DNA of 64,000 bases from JAJCYL01 sp040222875 (GTDB lineage: Bacteria > Bacteroidota > Bacteroidia > Cytophagales > Cyclobacteriaceae): positions 62,001 through 126,000 of the forward strand of contig JAVKCG010000039.1 of the NCBI GenBank assembly GCA_040222875.1. The letters are read 5' to 3'. Positions 36,335 through 45,379 of the stretch are shown here, in pieces; the first letter of the stretch is position 1, and each line of letters opens with the position of its first letter. The notes below the pieces were generated by a model. It did not search any database and was not told the DNA's origin. It saw only the letters and a program-made list of their open reading frames with translations. A program made the position numbers and the translations under genes.

Positions 36335-39031
36335 TTAAAACTTAAAATTATAGGTCACAGAAGGGAAAGCCCTTGCCAGAATTGATAGTTTAAATGCTTT
36401 AGGGATCCTGTTGTTGTCCTGATTCTTAAAGAAAACAGAGTAGGCATTATCCCTGGAGTAGACGTTGTAGATTGCAAATGTCCAGCTTCCCTCCCACTTC
36501 TTGTCTTTTTTCAGGTTCGTTTCTGTAGTGAATGAAATATCTAATCTGTGGTAGTCAGGGATTCTAAACCCATTCCTTTCTACAAAATTTGAAACCCCGA
36601 TACCGTTAATGCTATATCGAGATTCCGGTGCTGTCACAGGCCGGCCAGTGCTGTATGTGAAGTTACTGGCAAAGCTCCACCTTCTTGATATCTGATAATT
36701 CATCACGAAGGTTAAATCATGGGGCTTATCAAAGTTAGCCGGATAGCGGTTTCCTAAGTTCACTCTTTCAGATCTAAACTCGCTATCGATGTGAAGAAAT
36801 GTACGGCTATAAGTGTAGCTAGCCCAACCATTTAACCTACCACTTCTTTTTTGTAACAAAACTTCAACCCCGAAAGCTTCTGCATCTCCTTGCACCAAAT
36901 CAGCCTCCAGGTTCCTGTTTACCAGCAGGTCTGCTCCATCTTTATAATCAATTGCGAAATCTGTGCTCTTGTAATATCCCTCTATACTGGCTTCAATTTG
37001 GTTATCGAGGAAATTCCTGAAATAACCAAGAGACAATTGGTCGCCTGTTTGAGGCTTGATATGAAAATTACTGCTCTGCCAAATATCAAAGGGTGTAGGG
37101 GCTGTTGTATTTGAGATAAGGTTGATATACTGTCGCATCCGATTGTAACCCAATTTCACCGAACTCACATCATCGATTTGATACCTTAGCGAGGCTCTAG
37201 GCTCTAACCCAAAGTAAGTTTCAATTGCTTCTCCACTTCCGAATTGAAGGCTATCAACCTGTGTTGTTGGATCTCTTGGCAGGGTTTCATCATAAATGCT
37301 GACAACACCTGGACCAAGGGCCGAAAACATGCTACCCCTTAACCCTAACATGAAGGATAGTTTAGGGTTCAGTTCAATTTCATCACTTAAATAGAGTGCA
37401 TTCTCAATTGACCTTTCATTATCTACCTTAATAGTATTGCTGCTTGATAAAGATCCAACTGGTCTAAAATCACCTGGTTGAAAATGATAGAAAATGCTTT
37501 GTAACCCAAAGTCAATTTTGTGATTATTTCTGTTGGTTGTAAAGTCAGCTCTAAAGGAAGCATAATCAATATCATAGAACATGTTGAACGCTTCCTCAGG
37601 TCTTTCATCAAAGAATATTGAGAACTCATAATTACTGTAGGCGGCTGTAAAATCACCTATCAGATTTTCACCGAAAATCTTCGAATACTTGATTGAAGCT
37701 GCCTTGTTTGACCAGCTAATTACTGAGTCGCTGCCCAAGGTAAACTCATCATCGCTCACATAACCAGTAGCGGTTAGCCTGCTCTTCTGGCTAAACCGAT
37801 GGTCTAATTTTAAAGTGGCATCCCAAAATGACGCTGTACTGTTTTGGATGTCCTTATGATCAATCCTTTTCAAAATGTAATTAAGGTATGAACCCCGCCC
37901 AGAAAAAATAAATGAGGTTTTTCCTTTTGCAATTGGCCCTTGCAAAGTAAGCCTGCTGGCAACCAACCCAGCCCCACCTGTACCATGCAATTCTTCCTGA
38001 TCACCTTCCTTTAAACCTATCTCCATAACCGAAGACAACCTGCCGCCATATTTGGCTGGAATACCACCGCGGTAAAGGGTTACATCATTAACAACATCTG
38101 AATTGAAGATTGAAAAGAAACCAAATACGTGTGATGAATTAAAAATCGGCGCCCCTTCTAACAATAGTAAATTTTGATCTGCACTACCTCCCCTTACATT
38201 TAGACCGGTTGTCCCTTCACCCACTGATGTAACTCCGGGAAGTAGTAGCAGACTCTTAACCACATCCACCTCGCCCATGAAGGCAGGCATTTTGTTCAGG
38301 GTGTTCTGGGAGAGTTGAGTTACCCCCATTTGAGTGCTGGTCACGTTGATATCGGCGGCTTCTCCTGTTATGGTTACTTCTTCCAACTCATAAGGTGCAT
38401 CAAACAAATCAACATCAAGCCTCCCTGATGAAAACACCTTAATCCGCTTACGCTCTTCTCCATAGCCGATGTGGTCAAACTTCACATAATAAATTCCACC
38501 AGGAAGTGACAGTGAGTAAAAACCACCGCTGTTGGTAACCGAACCTTTGTCAGTATCCTCTACTTCAATATTTACTCCCGAAACGGCTACCTCAGAATTT
38601 GCATCCCTCACAGTACCTGTAATTTTAGCATTGCGGCCGGCTATATACTTTGAGGAGTCCCCAATTACCTCAGTGATCAGGCCGCTTGCATCATCTGGCA
38701 CATCAAATCGTACCGTATTGACCGGCTCCTTTTTGAAGACGATGGTGTAGTCATCATAAAAGATAATATCGAGGTCATAATCCGCAAGCACATCTTCCAT
38801 GAAACTTGTAAGCGGATAATCCTCATATCTTCCCTGCACATTTAGTCCTCGCATCCATTCAGTTAAATAATAGAATCGAATGGGTGTATCGGATTCAATT
38901 TCAAAAAGTACATCTCGCAAAGGACGTCCATTGTAATCGCCAGTAATGCGAACTTCTGAGTAGGACTGACCGAAAGATGTTGAAGCTATTCCAGAAAAGA
39001 TTAAAAAGAGTAGTACAAATCGTTTAATCAC
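36335..39031 (-). CDS. TonB-dependent receptor with STN signalling domain (FecA-type), DUF4249-linked
   Basis: An 898-residue outer-membrane transporter starting with GTG at 39031; signal peptide ends STSFGQ. Domains in order: STN/secretin-TonB short N-terminal domain, about 23-105 (RPLRDVLFEIESDTPIRFYYL); carboxypeptidase-regulatory-like domain, about 135-220 (ITGTVRDANSEVAVSGVNIEV); plug (LNKMPAFMGEVDVVKSLLLLPGV, GLNVRGGSADQNLLLLEGAPI); and a 22-strand barrel ending AFPSVTYNFKF. The STN domain suggests it signals ligand binding to a sigma/anti-sigma system, and an ECF sigma gene is divergently transcribed 260 bp away. First gene of an operon with five DUF4249 lipoproteins and the MG2/plug protein. 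Not a SusC: there is no SusD partner. Ligand unknown. Confidence 0.92.
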   Translation of the reverse strand: MIKRFVLLFLIFSGIASTSFGQSYSEVRITGDYNGRPLRDVLFEIESDTPIRFYYLTEWMRGLNVQGRYEDYPLTSFMEDVLADYDLDIIFYDDYTIVFKKEPVNTVRFDVPDDASGLITEVIGDSSKYIAGRNAKITGTVRDANSEVAVSGVNIEVEDTDKGSVTNSGGFYSLSLPGGIYYVKFDHIGYGEERKRIKVFSSGRLDVDLFDAPYELEEVTITGEAADINVTSTQMGVTQLSQNTLNKMPAFMGEVDVVKSLLLLPGVTSVGEGTTGLNVRGGSADQNLLLLEGAPIFNSSHVFGFFSIFNSDVVNDVTLYRGGIPAKYGGRLSSVMEIGLKEGDQEELHGTGGAGLVASRLTLQGPIAKGKTSFIFSGRGSYLNYILKRIDHKDIQNSTASFWDATLKLDHRFSQKSRLTATGYVSDDEFTLGSDSVISWSNKAASIKYSKIFGENLIGDFTAAYSNYEFSIFFDERPEEAFNMFYDIDYASFRADFTTNRNNHKIDFGLQSIFYHFQPGDFRPVGSLSSSNTIKVDNERSIENALYLSDEIELNPKLSFMLGLRGSMFSALGPGVVSIYDETLPRDPTTQVDSLQFGSGEAIETYFGLEPRASLRYQIDDVSSVKLGYNRMRQYINLISNTTAPTPFDIWQSSNFHIKPQTGDQLSLGYFRNFLDNQIEASIEGYYKSTDFAIDYKDGADLLVNRNLEADLVQGDAEAFGVEVLLQKRSGRLNGWASYTYSRTFLHIDSEFRSERVNLGNRYPANFDKPHDLTFVMNYQISRRWSFASNFTYSTGRPVTAPESRYSINGIGVSNFVERNGFRIPDYHRLDISFTTETNLKKDKKWEGSWTFAIYNVYSRDNAYSVFFKNQDNNRIPKAFKLSILARAFPSVTYNFKF

Positions 39032-39077
39032 GTCAGGTGGTTTATGGTAATGCTAATCAAGTAACAAATCACGTCAG
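39026..39077. repeat. Direct repeat AATCACGTCAG, two copies 41 bp apart
   Basis: AATCACGTCAG occurs at 39026-39036 and 39067-39077, an exact 11-bp match with a 41-bp period (about four helical turns). One copy overlaps the GTG start of the receptor and the other lies just upstream, between the divergent receptor and ECF sigma operons. It could be an operator; chance cannot be excluded. Confidence 0.5.
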
Positions 39078-39291
39078 TTCAAACCCTAATGCCGCATCGG
39101 CCTTTTTGGCTGAATTGCCTGATATAATTTTTAGGCGGATAATGACCCTGGTCAAATTACCAGTACCCATTGTTCCAACAATGCAGCTACATAATTCAAG
39201 AATAGGCCAATTGGAACATTTAATTTTATCTGACATTAAACCTTTTCTTTGTTAGAATATCTAATCAGCACCAAACAACCAAAACTACCCT

Positions 39292-39831
39292 TTGGAGGAG
39301 CAGGAAATACTGGTTAAAATCCGAAACCCCGAAACGAAAAATTTCGGGTTCAACCTACTGGTAAGGCAGTATCAGGAGCGGGTTTACTGGCATGTTCGCA
39401 AAATGGTGATCGACCATGAAGACGCTGACGACCTGACCCAGGATACGTTTATTAAGGTTTGGAACAATCTTGACAAGTTCAGGGAAGACGCCAACTTATA
39501 CACCTGGATTTACCGGATTGCCACAAACGAGTGCCTGAATTTCCTGAATAAGAAGAAGCGTAAATTCTTATTGCCATTGAATGATTACAATGCAGAATTG
39601 AGTGAGAAAATTGATAACAATAGTGGGCCCAGTGGGGATGAAATACAGAAGAAATTGCAAAAGGCGTTATTGAAACTACCCGATAAACAAAGGATAGTGT
39701 TCAACATGAAATATTTTGATGAAATGAAGTTTGAACAAATTTCTCAGGTCACCGGAACCTCTGTAGGAGCTTTAAAAGCCAGTTATCACCATGCGGTGAA
39801 AAAAATTGAAGATTTTTTAAATGACGATTAA
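39292..39831 (+). CDS. ECF-type sigma factor divergent from the DUF4249 receptor operon
   Basis: A 179-residue sigma-70 family protein. Region 2: VRKMVIDHEDADDLTQDTF and YTWIYRIATNECLNF; region 4: MKFEQISQVTGTSVGALKASY. The start is TTG at 39292, directly followed by GAGGAGCAGG; no ATG is available upstream in frame. The gene heads a four-gene plus-strand group: membrane protein (39878), Spy-like protein (40348) and an outer-membrane barrel (40889). Its proximity to an STN-domain receptor makes it a candidate for ligand-responsive control of that operon, but the gene following it is not a FecR homologue. Confidence 0.93.
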   Translation: MEEQEILVKIRNPETKNFGFNLLVRQYQERVYWHVRKMVIDHEDADDLTQDTFIKVWNNLDKFREDANLYTWIYRIATNECLNFLNKKKRKFLLPLNDYNAELSEKIDNNSGPSGDEIQKKLQKALLKLPDKQRIVFNMKYFDEMKFEQISQVTGTSVGALKASYHHAVKKIEDFLNDD

Positions 39832-39877
39832 ACCTTTTGATGTGTAATCAATCTAAGCATCGATTAAATGTGCCATT

Positions 39878-40336
39878 ATGGAAAAGAAGCGGATAAAATT
39901 AGATGAGCTGAAGAAAGACAGCTTCTTTGAAGTACCCGAAAGGTACTTTGATGAACTGCCCTCTAAAATCCAGTCGAGGGTATCAACATCATCTTCAAAA
40001 CCAGCTGTTGGTTGGCATGCTGTCCCAGTCCTCAAATGGGCAATGGCTGCGGTACCTGTAATTGCTGTAGCAATCTATTTCTTTGTGGCCCAGCCAATTT
40101 CGCCGCCAATCAGTTCGAGTGCTGAAGAAATGTTGGCCCAAATAGAAAACGACGAGTTGATAGCTTACCTAGAATTGAGTGATGCAAGCACAGAGGACCT
40201 TATCTCTGGGCTTGGTGCCGAAAATATCTACCTCGAAGATATGACTGATGAAATATTTATTGAGGGGCTAGAACTTGAAGATCTGGAAGGTATTGATTTA
40301 TATGAGGAGATCGATTTATCAGAAGAATTAATGTAA
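39878..40336 (+). CDS. Single-pass membrane protein, candidate anti-sigma factor
   Basis: A 152-residue protein of unknown family. The N-terminal 60 residues are charged and would be cytoplasmic (LDELKKDSFFEVPERYFDELPSKIQSRV), followed by one membrane helix (WAMAAVPVIAVAIYFFV) and a very acidic C-terminal tail (EDMTDEIFIEGLELEDLEGIDLYEEIDLSEEL). Topology and position just after an ECF sigma gene match anti-sigma factors of the short type, and similar sigma/TM/Spy-like trios are frequent in Bacteroidota. There is no FecR or zinc-anti-sigma motif. Function is inferred from context. Confidence 0.75.
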   Translation: MEKKRIKLDELKKDSFFEVPERYFDELPSKIQSRVSTSSSKPAVGWHAVPVLKWAMAAVPVIAVAIYFFVAQPISPPISSSAEEMLAQIENDELIAYLELSDASTEDLISGLGAENIYLEDMTDEIFIEGLELEDLEGIDLYEEIDLSEELM

Positions 40337-40347
40337 ATGAGTGAGTT

Positions 40348-40851
40348 ATGGGAAAATTAATATTAACAACAACACTGATGCTTTGGGCGGGTTGCCTCTG
40401 GGCACAACGTGAGCCAAGCCCTGAAGCCAGGCAAAAAATCGAAGCCGCAAGAATTGCGTTGATCACAGACAGACTTGGGCTTTCGCCGGAACAAGCGGAA
40501 AGGTTTTGGCCTGTGTATAAAGAGTTTAGCGAAAAGCGGCAGCTGCTTAGGGAAGACTTTATGCGGGATCGCCGAAACCACGACCCGAAGAATGCCTCTG
40601 AGGAAGAAAACAGGAGACTGGTTGAACGCGGCATGGAGATAAAGCAACGTCAGCTTGACCTGGAAAAGGAGTATTCTGATCGACTGCTAAGTGTAATTGA
40701 CACCCGTCAATTAGTGAACCTGAGAAATGCTGAAGAGGATTTCAGGCAGATGATTATTAGGCAGATTGAACGTAGACGGGATGTACAGGATCGTCGGCAA
40801 CAACAACGAGAGCGCAACCAGGATCAAATTGAGCGGCGCCGCAATAACTAA
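40348..40851 (+). CDS. Spy/CpxP-like periplasmic protein
   Basis: A 167-residue exported protein; signal peptide ends GCLWAQ. The mature part is nearly all helical and charged, with RLGLSPEQAERFWPVYKEF and EYSDRLLSVIDTRQLVNLR, which resemble the LTxxQ-type repeats of Spy/CpxP chaperones and periplasmic metal sensors. The C-terminus is extremely Arg/Gln-rich (RRRDVQDRRQQQRERNQDQ). No His/Cys metal ligands stand out. It follows the putative anti-sigma gene by 11 bp and could be the periplasmic sensing element of that system. Confidence 0.8.
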   Translation: MGKLILTTTLMLWAGCLWAQREPSPEARQKIEAARIALITDRLGLSPEQAERFWPVYKEFSEKRQLLREDFMRDRRNHDPKNASEEENRRLVERGMEIKQRQLDLEKEYSDRLLSVIDTRQLVNLRNAEEDFRQMIIRQIERRRDVQDRRQQQRERNQDQIERRRNN

Positions 40852-40888
40852 TATTCTATCATCTTAACTTTAATGCTAATGCCCTAGT

Positions 40889-41932
40889 TTGAGGATTTAT
40901 ACCACCATACTACTCACATTAAGTATTTGTCCGCTTCTTGCCCAGGAAGCGGATTCTTTGCTGCTAGACGATGGCCTCGATTATTCAATTTTAGAGGATG
41001 ATATGCTACTTCTTGATGAACTTGATTCATTGTCAATCTTTACGTTAATTGATAGCATACTGAATGCCGACTACAAAAAGTCGAGGCTGGCATTGAGACT
41101 TGGTTTTACCACCGATGTTGTTAATGCTGGCCGGGATCTAGGAGCCAACCAACAAGGCCTGACGCCCGGTTTATCTTTCTATCATAAATCGGGAATGTTT
41201 GTTTCTGCGCTTGGCTACTGGAACAGCCAGTTCGACCCAAAATATAACCTTACAGTTTTATCAGGAGGCTATTTTGGTTCGGCCTTAAAGCACAAACTAA
41301 CTTATTCGGCCAGCTTTGAAAGAACTTTTTACCATGAGTCAGGGGAAACCGTTACAGATAATGACCTCATTACAGAAGAAATTGAAAATCCGTTTACAAA
41401 TGCCATTGGGTTAAACCTTCAATATGATTTTAAATACTTCTATACAGGTTTAGATTATTCGTTCTTCTTTGGATCTGATCAAACGCATCGATTGAGATGG
41501 AATGTGACAGGTTATTTAAAAAAGAAGAATTTTTTGTTTTTTGATTACCTGCTTTTTAGTCCAGATTTTTCGTTGCTTTTTGGTCAAGAAGATATTACTC
41601 TCACAACATTCAATCTGCGGGAGCAATTGGAGCAAATTGATAGGCAACAGCTTCTGATGGATCTAGCAAGTCTTGGATTTACCCGTGAGACATTCCAGCA
41701 ACTTCGTCCGGCGGTTAAAGAGGAGCTGCTCAGAAGTTTGATTGCCCCTGAGTCATCAGTATTCGGTTTGATGAATTACAGTTTCTCGGCTCCATTTACT
41801 TTCAGAAAAGGAAAATGGGCCTACACAATGAGCTACAATTACAACATCCCTGTTGAACTTCCGGGCGAAGACCTTGACCTTTCATCATCAGGTTATTTAG
41901 GAGTGTCGTTGACCTATTATTTATCTTTTTAG
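40889..41932 (+). CDS. Outer-membrane beta-barrel protein, unknown function
   Basis: A 347-residue exported protein; a TTG start at 40889 gives MRIYTTILLTLSICPLLAQ as signal peptide. After an acidic linker (LLLDDGLDYSILEDDMLLLDEL) the chain shows alternating strands with aromatic ends (YFYTGLDYSFFFGS, WNVTGYLKKKNFLFFDYLLF) and finishes YLGVSLTYYLSF, a good C-terminal barrel strand for BAM recognition. I do not recognise the family. It is the last gene of the ECF sigma group, 37 bp after the Spy-like gene, and so may be under the same control. Confidence 0.75.
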   Translation: MRIYTTILLTLSICPLLAQEADSLLLDDGLDYSILEDDMLLLDELDSLSIFTLIDSILNADYKKSRLALRLGFTTDVVNAGRDLGANQQGLTPGLSFYHKSGMFVSALGYWNSQFDPKYNLTVLSGGYFGSALKHKLTYSASFERTFYHESGETVTDNDLITEEIENPFTNAIGLNLQYDFKYFYTGLDYSFFFGSDQTHRLRWNVTGYLKKKNFLFFDYLLFSPDFSLLFGQEDITLTTFNLREQLEQIDRQQLLMDLASLGFTRETFQQLRPAVKEELLRSLIAPESSVFGLMNYSFSAPFTFRKGKWAYTMSYNYNIPVELPGEDLDLSSSGYLGVSLTYYLSF

Positions 41933-41975
41933 TCGTTATTCTGAATATCTAAACATCTCGTATCTTGGTTCTAAG

Positions 41976-43274
41976 ATGAATCACCTCACCCTTTTCGAGT
42001 TTAACAAAACAATCCGCAAGGCTCTTGAAAAAACCCTGGCACCGACCTACTGGATCGTAGCTGAAATTGGTGAACTCAACCAGCACCCGAAGGGTCATTG
42101 TTACCTTGAATTAATAGAAAAACACCAGGAAAAAATCGTTGCAAGGATGAAGGCCACCATATGGTCGTCAACTTACCAAAACCTTATCCATTGGTTTGAA
42201 AGGATAACTGGGCAGTCGTTAAAACCTGGAATGAAAATCCTATTGAATGCCGAAGTTGTTTTTCATGAAGCCTATGGGCTTAGCCTAAACATCCTTGACA
42301 TAGATGCCAACTATACCATCGGTGAAAGAGAGCGGTTAAAGCAAGAAATACTAACCCGTCTTACTGATGAAGAACTCATTAACCGGAACAAGGTTTTGGC
42401 ATTTCCTGAAGTGCCTCAACGCATTGCCATTATTTCGTCTGAACATTCGGCTGGGTATCAGGATTTCAAAAAACAATTAGAGAGTAATAAGCCTGGTTAT
42501 CGATTTGATTTGAGTTTTTTTCCTGCGCAAATGCAGGGTGATGAAACTACCAAATCAGTAGTTGATGCTTTAAAACAGATTTTTGAGACTATCCATGATT
42601 ATGATTTGGTAGTTGTAATAAGAGGCGGAGGTGCCCAAGCAGATCTGGACGGTTTCAATACCTATTTGATGGGCAAGGCTATTGCCAGGTTCCCAATACC
42701 AGTGATTACGGGCATCGGCCATGACCGTGATCAGACTATCGCTGATACAGTTGCCCATGCCTCAGTTAAAACACCAACTGCCGTAGCAGAATTTCTGATT
42801 GCCAGCATCCGGTCATTTGAGGAGCGCATTGATCAGCTATTCAACATAATCATGGTTGACTCACTAGATTCACTGAGGGAAAGGAAGCAAAATCTCGACA
42901 AGATCAGCAGTGCCATCAGCTCTATGAGCAAATCAAAGATCAACCAGAAAAGGCTGCGCCTTGACCTGCAATTTGAGCTCATCAACCGTGGCCAGCGATC
43001 AAACCGCAGGCAAGTGGAAATGACATTAAAAAAGCTAAGTGATGATGTATTTGAAGGAAGTCAACAGTTGCTCTCACAGAACTTTCAATCAATGAAAAGC
43101 CTTGAAAAGCTTTTTACCGTTTACGATCCTGACATTACCTTGCAGCGAGGTTTTAGTTATTCCACTATCGACGGTCAGCCCTTGCATAAAATTAGAAAAG
43201 TGAAAAAAGGATCCACCTTAAAAACTGTATCATCCGCTCACACGCTATCTAGTGAAGTGATCAACACCGACTAA
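41976..43274 (+). CDS. xseA: Exodeoxyribonuclease VII large subunit
   Basis: Cytoplasmic nuclease subunit degrading single-stranded DNA from both ends. The 432-residue chain has the N-terminal OB-fold (YWIVAEIGELNQHPKGHCYLEL), the catalytic domain with RIAIISSEHSAGYQDF, the signature VVVIRGGGAQADLDGFN and ITGIGHDRDQTIADTVAH, a long coiled coil (about 270-370) and the C-terminal RGFSYSTIDGQPL segment. All are family hallmarks. The stop codon overlaps the xseB start as TAATG. Start ATG 41976 gives the usual LFEFNKTIRKALEK N-terminus. Confidence 0.96.
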   Translation: MNHLTLFEFNKTIRKALEKTLAPTYWIVAEIGELNQHPKGHCYLELIEKHQEKIVARMKATIWSSTYQNLIHWFERITGQSLKPGMKILLNAEVVFHEAYGLSLNILDIDANYTIGERERLKQEILTRLTDEELINRNKVLAFPEVPQRIAIISSEHSAGYQDFKKQLESNKPGYRFDLSFFPAQMQGDETTKSVVDALKQIFETIHDYDLVVVIRGGGAQADLDGFNTYLMGKAIARFPIPVITGIGHDRDQTIADTVAHASVKTPTAVAEFLIASIRSFEERIDQLFNIIMVDSLDSLRERKQNLDKISSAISSMSKSKINQKRLRLDLQFELINRGQRSNRRQVEMTLKKLSDDVFEGSQQLLSQNFQSMKSLEKLFTVYDPDITLQRGFSYSTIDGQPLHKIRKVKKGSTLKTVSSAHTLSSEVINTD

Positions 43275-43471
43275 TGGCGAAAGATCTCACATACAAATCC
43301 GCAACCGAAGAACTGGAGCAAATAGCTAATCAGATCGAAAACGATGAACCCGACATTGATGAGTTGGCATCGCTTGTAAAAAGGGCAAAGGAGCTTATTC
43401 AATTCTGTAAAAGCCGGTTAAAATCCACAGAATCTGAGATTGATGAGGCCTTAAAGGAGTTAGAGGATTGA
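43274..43471 (+). CDS. xseB: Exodeoxyribonuclease VII small subunit
   Basis: A 65-residue helical-hairpin protein, the usual size for XseB, which binds the XseA coiled coil in multiple copies. Typical features are TYKSATEELEQIANQIEN, LASLVKRAKELIQFCKSRL and a C-terminal EIDEALKELE. Translationally coupled to xseA by a 1-bp overlap. Confidence 0.95.
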   Translation: MAKDLTYKSATEELEQIANQIENDEPDIDELASLVKRAKELIQFCKSRLKSTESEIDEALKELED

Positions 43472-43533
43472 AGTTAATAATCACCCAATTTCAAAGCCTA
43501 AGAACTCATAACTATACGGATTTGAGTATCAGC

Positions 43534-45357
43534 CTACACCATTTTCTCGATTCCGTGGAAATTATCATAGAAATCTAAAAGGAAAACTTTGCCTTGGTTT
43601 GGTTCAAAATCACATTCTAGCCATGACGAAATTGTTTTTGCCTGAGCACTTATGCCCTGCCAACACAACGATTTAAATTTTTTAAAAGGTTGTGGGGTAA
43701 TCACAAAATTCAACTTTCTATGACCCCTTAATACTTCAAGTTGCACAGGTGAGGTTTGTTTTGCGGCCCACATCAGGCTTTTGTCAGAATATGCAAAGCC
43801 ATTAACGGTTTGAATAATGTCGTTAGGAGCAATTCCAACAAGGCCACTAGGACTGTCATCACCTACTCCATAAATTGTTGGAGCTCCATCATCCATAAAA
43901 AACAATCCTATAAAATTGATGTCCTCCTCCATTACCTTAAAGCCTAATGCTTCAAACATGTCAATGGTATCAAGCTTTTTGGGTTCATTGAGTTGTGCAG
44001 CAATTTTACTGCCCAAACCGGTATCAACTTCCTCAAAAAAGCTGATTACCTCGTCGGTTGAATAGCCAACATATTCAGGTGGTACTGTACTACTGCTGCC
44101 AAAGAATTTCAGATAGAAAGCTTTGAATGCCTCATCCAGACTTTGGAATTGCTTTTTATCAATTGCTGAACGTAAGAAAACATCAATGCCAAACGCAATT
44201 AGCATCCCCTTATCGTAATAATCAATGCTGTTATTAACCCTTCCCGGATACTTGCTATGGTTCATATAAGTAGCCAAAGATGAGTCTGTAACCGAAACTC
44301 TCTGATATGCGGGCTGTTGAGTAAGGTGTTGATAGTAGCCGGCTATGGCACTGAAAAATTGATCAGGAGTGTATGCCCTTGCTCTTGTGCTAATTAAAAA
44401 TTCATAGTAGCGGGTAAAGCCTTCGGCCATCCATAAACCTTCAGTAAAACTTCCAGTGTTCAACTGATGCCTTAACTGGCCAAGTGGGGCTGGCCTTAAC
44501 CTCCTGACATTCCAGGCATGAAAAAGCTCATGAACACAAACCCTGACACCATTGGAATAAAGGCGTTCATCAACAAAGACATCCGGGCCTAAGCCACTCA
44601 TGTTACTTGTGAGATGCTCTAGCCCCCAGTCGGCTTGCGGATTTAACGATAAAACAAAAGTGTAATCTGAAAAAGGAAATAAGCCAAATACCTCATAGAT
44701 TTTCTCAGTAGCCAGGCTCACCTGATCAATAAACCTATTTACTGTCTCGTCAAACCCCACACTCTTATCAACAAATAAAAAGTAAACACGGGTACCCTTT
44801 ACTTCTCGCTCCAGAAGGGAAAACTTTCCGAAGGAGACTGGAGTGTCAAGCAAGATTTCAAAACCAGGATAGTTCCATTTATTTGTATTAGGTACCCTAT
44901 CTGCCCCGGATGGATGATGTAGTTGCCAACCCTCAGGTAAAGTTCCATAGTCCACGATACATGGACCCACGTATTGCTGATTAAACAAATAGCGGGTACC
45001 CATTAGCACCGCATAATCACTATCCACCAAACCCATAGCATCACCAAGGTCTGGTTCATAGCATGAAGCTTGATAAGTGACTATAAGAGGTTGGCCAGCA
45101 TTTTCAAAAGCGTATCCATTCAAGCCAGCCCTACTAACTTTTATGGTTTGACCATTTGGATGAATGGCCCTTACATTGAAAATATCACGGCCATATGGTT
45201 CAAACTCATAATCGCCAGGCACCCAGGATGGTAAATTGAGGATCAATTCCTCGCCAGCTCCTTGTGCCGCAACCCCTGAAAGTTCCATTTTTACAGAAAT
45301 CTCTAACTTTTCAGGGTGTAGCTGTACATAATAAATTACCAAAGAATCGTTTTGCAT
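43534..45357 (-). CDS. M61-family metallopeptidase with PDZ domain
   Basis: Glycyl-aminopeptidase-like M61 peptidase of 607 residues. The N-terminal domain is a beta-sandwich; the thermolysin-like catalytic core has the zinc site HELFH (H276, E277, H280) with a Glu ligand in AEGFTRYYE (E312), preceded by the family motif WGLEHLTS. A PDZ-like domain near 480-560 contains GDDSPSGLVGIAPNDIIQTVNG. Unlike many relatives no signal peptide is visible, so it is probably cytoplasmic. It is the third gene of an operon after two flavin oxidases (22-bp gap), which suggests a shared role in peptide or amino-acid breakdown or processing. Confidence 0.9.
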   Translation of the reverse strand: MQNDSLVIYYVQLHPEKLEISVKMELSGVAAQGAGEELILNLPSWVPGDYEFEPYGRDIFNVRAIHPNGQTIKVSRAGLNGYAFENAGQPLIVTYQASCYEPDLGDAMGLVDSDYAVLMGTRYLFNQQYVGPCIVDYGTLPEGWQLHHPSGADRVPNTNKWNYPGFEILLDTPVSFGKFSLLEREVKGTRVYFLFVDKSVGFDETVNRFIDQVSLATEKIYEVFGLFPFSDYTFVLSLNPQADWGLEHLTSNMSGLGPDVFVDERLYSNGVRVCVHELFHAWNVRRLRPAPLGQLRHQLNTGSFTEGLWMAEGFTRYYEFLISTRARAYTPDQFFSAIAGYYQHLTQQPAYQRVSVTDSSLATYMNHSKYPGRVNNSIDYYDKGMLIAFGIDVFLRSAIDKKQFQSLDEAFKAFYLKFFGSSSTVPPEYVGYSTDEVISFFEEVDTGLGSKIAAQLNEPKKLDTIDMFEALGFKVMEEDINFIGLFFMDDGAPTIYGVGDDSPSGLVGIAPNDIIQTVNGFAYSDKSLMWAAKQTSPVQLEVLRGHRKLNFVITPQPFKKFKSLCWQGISAQAKTISSWLECDFEPNQGKVFLLDFYDNFHGIEKMV

Positions 45358-45379
45358 AACATCTGGACTTTAAATATCA

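Noticed and set aside
27167..39031. A SusCD-type polysaccharide utilisation locus
   Set aside because: No SusD homologue, no glycoside hydrolase and no hybrid two-component regulator are present; the lipoproteins are DUF4249.
39878..40336. A FecR-type anti-sigma factor
   Set aside because: The protein is too short, and it has no FecR domain; the C-terminus is a short acidic tail.
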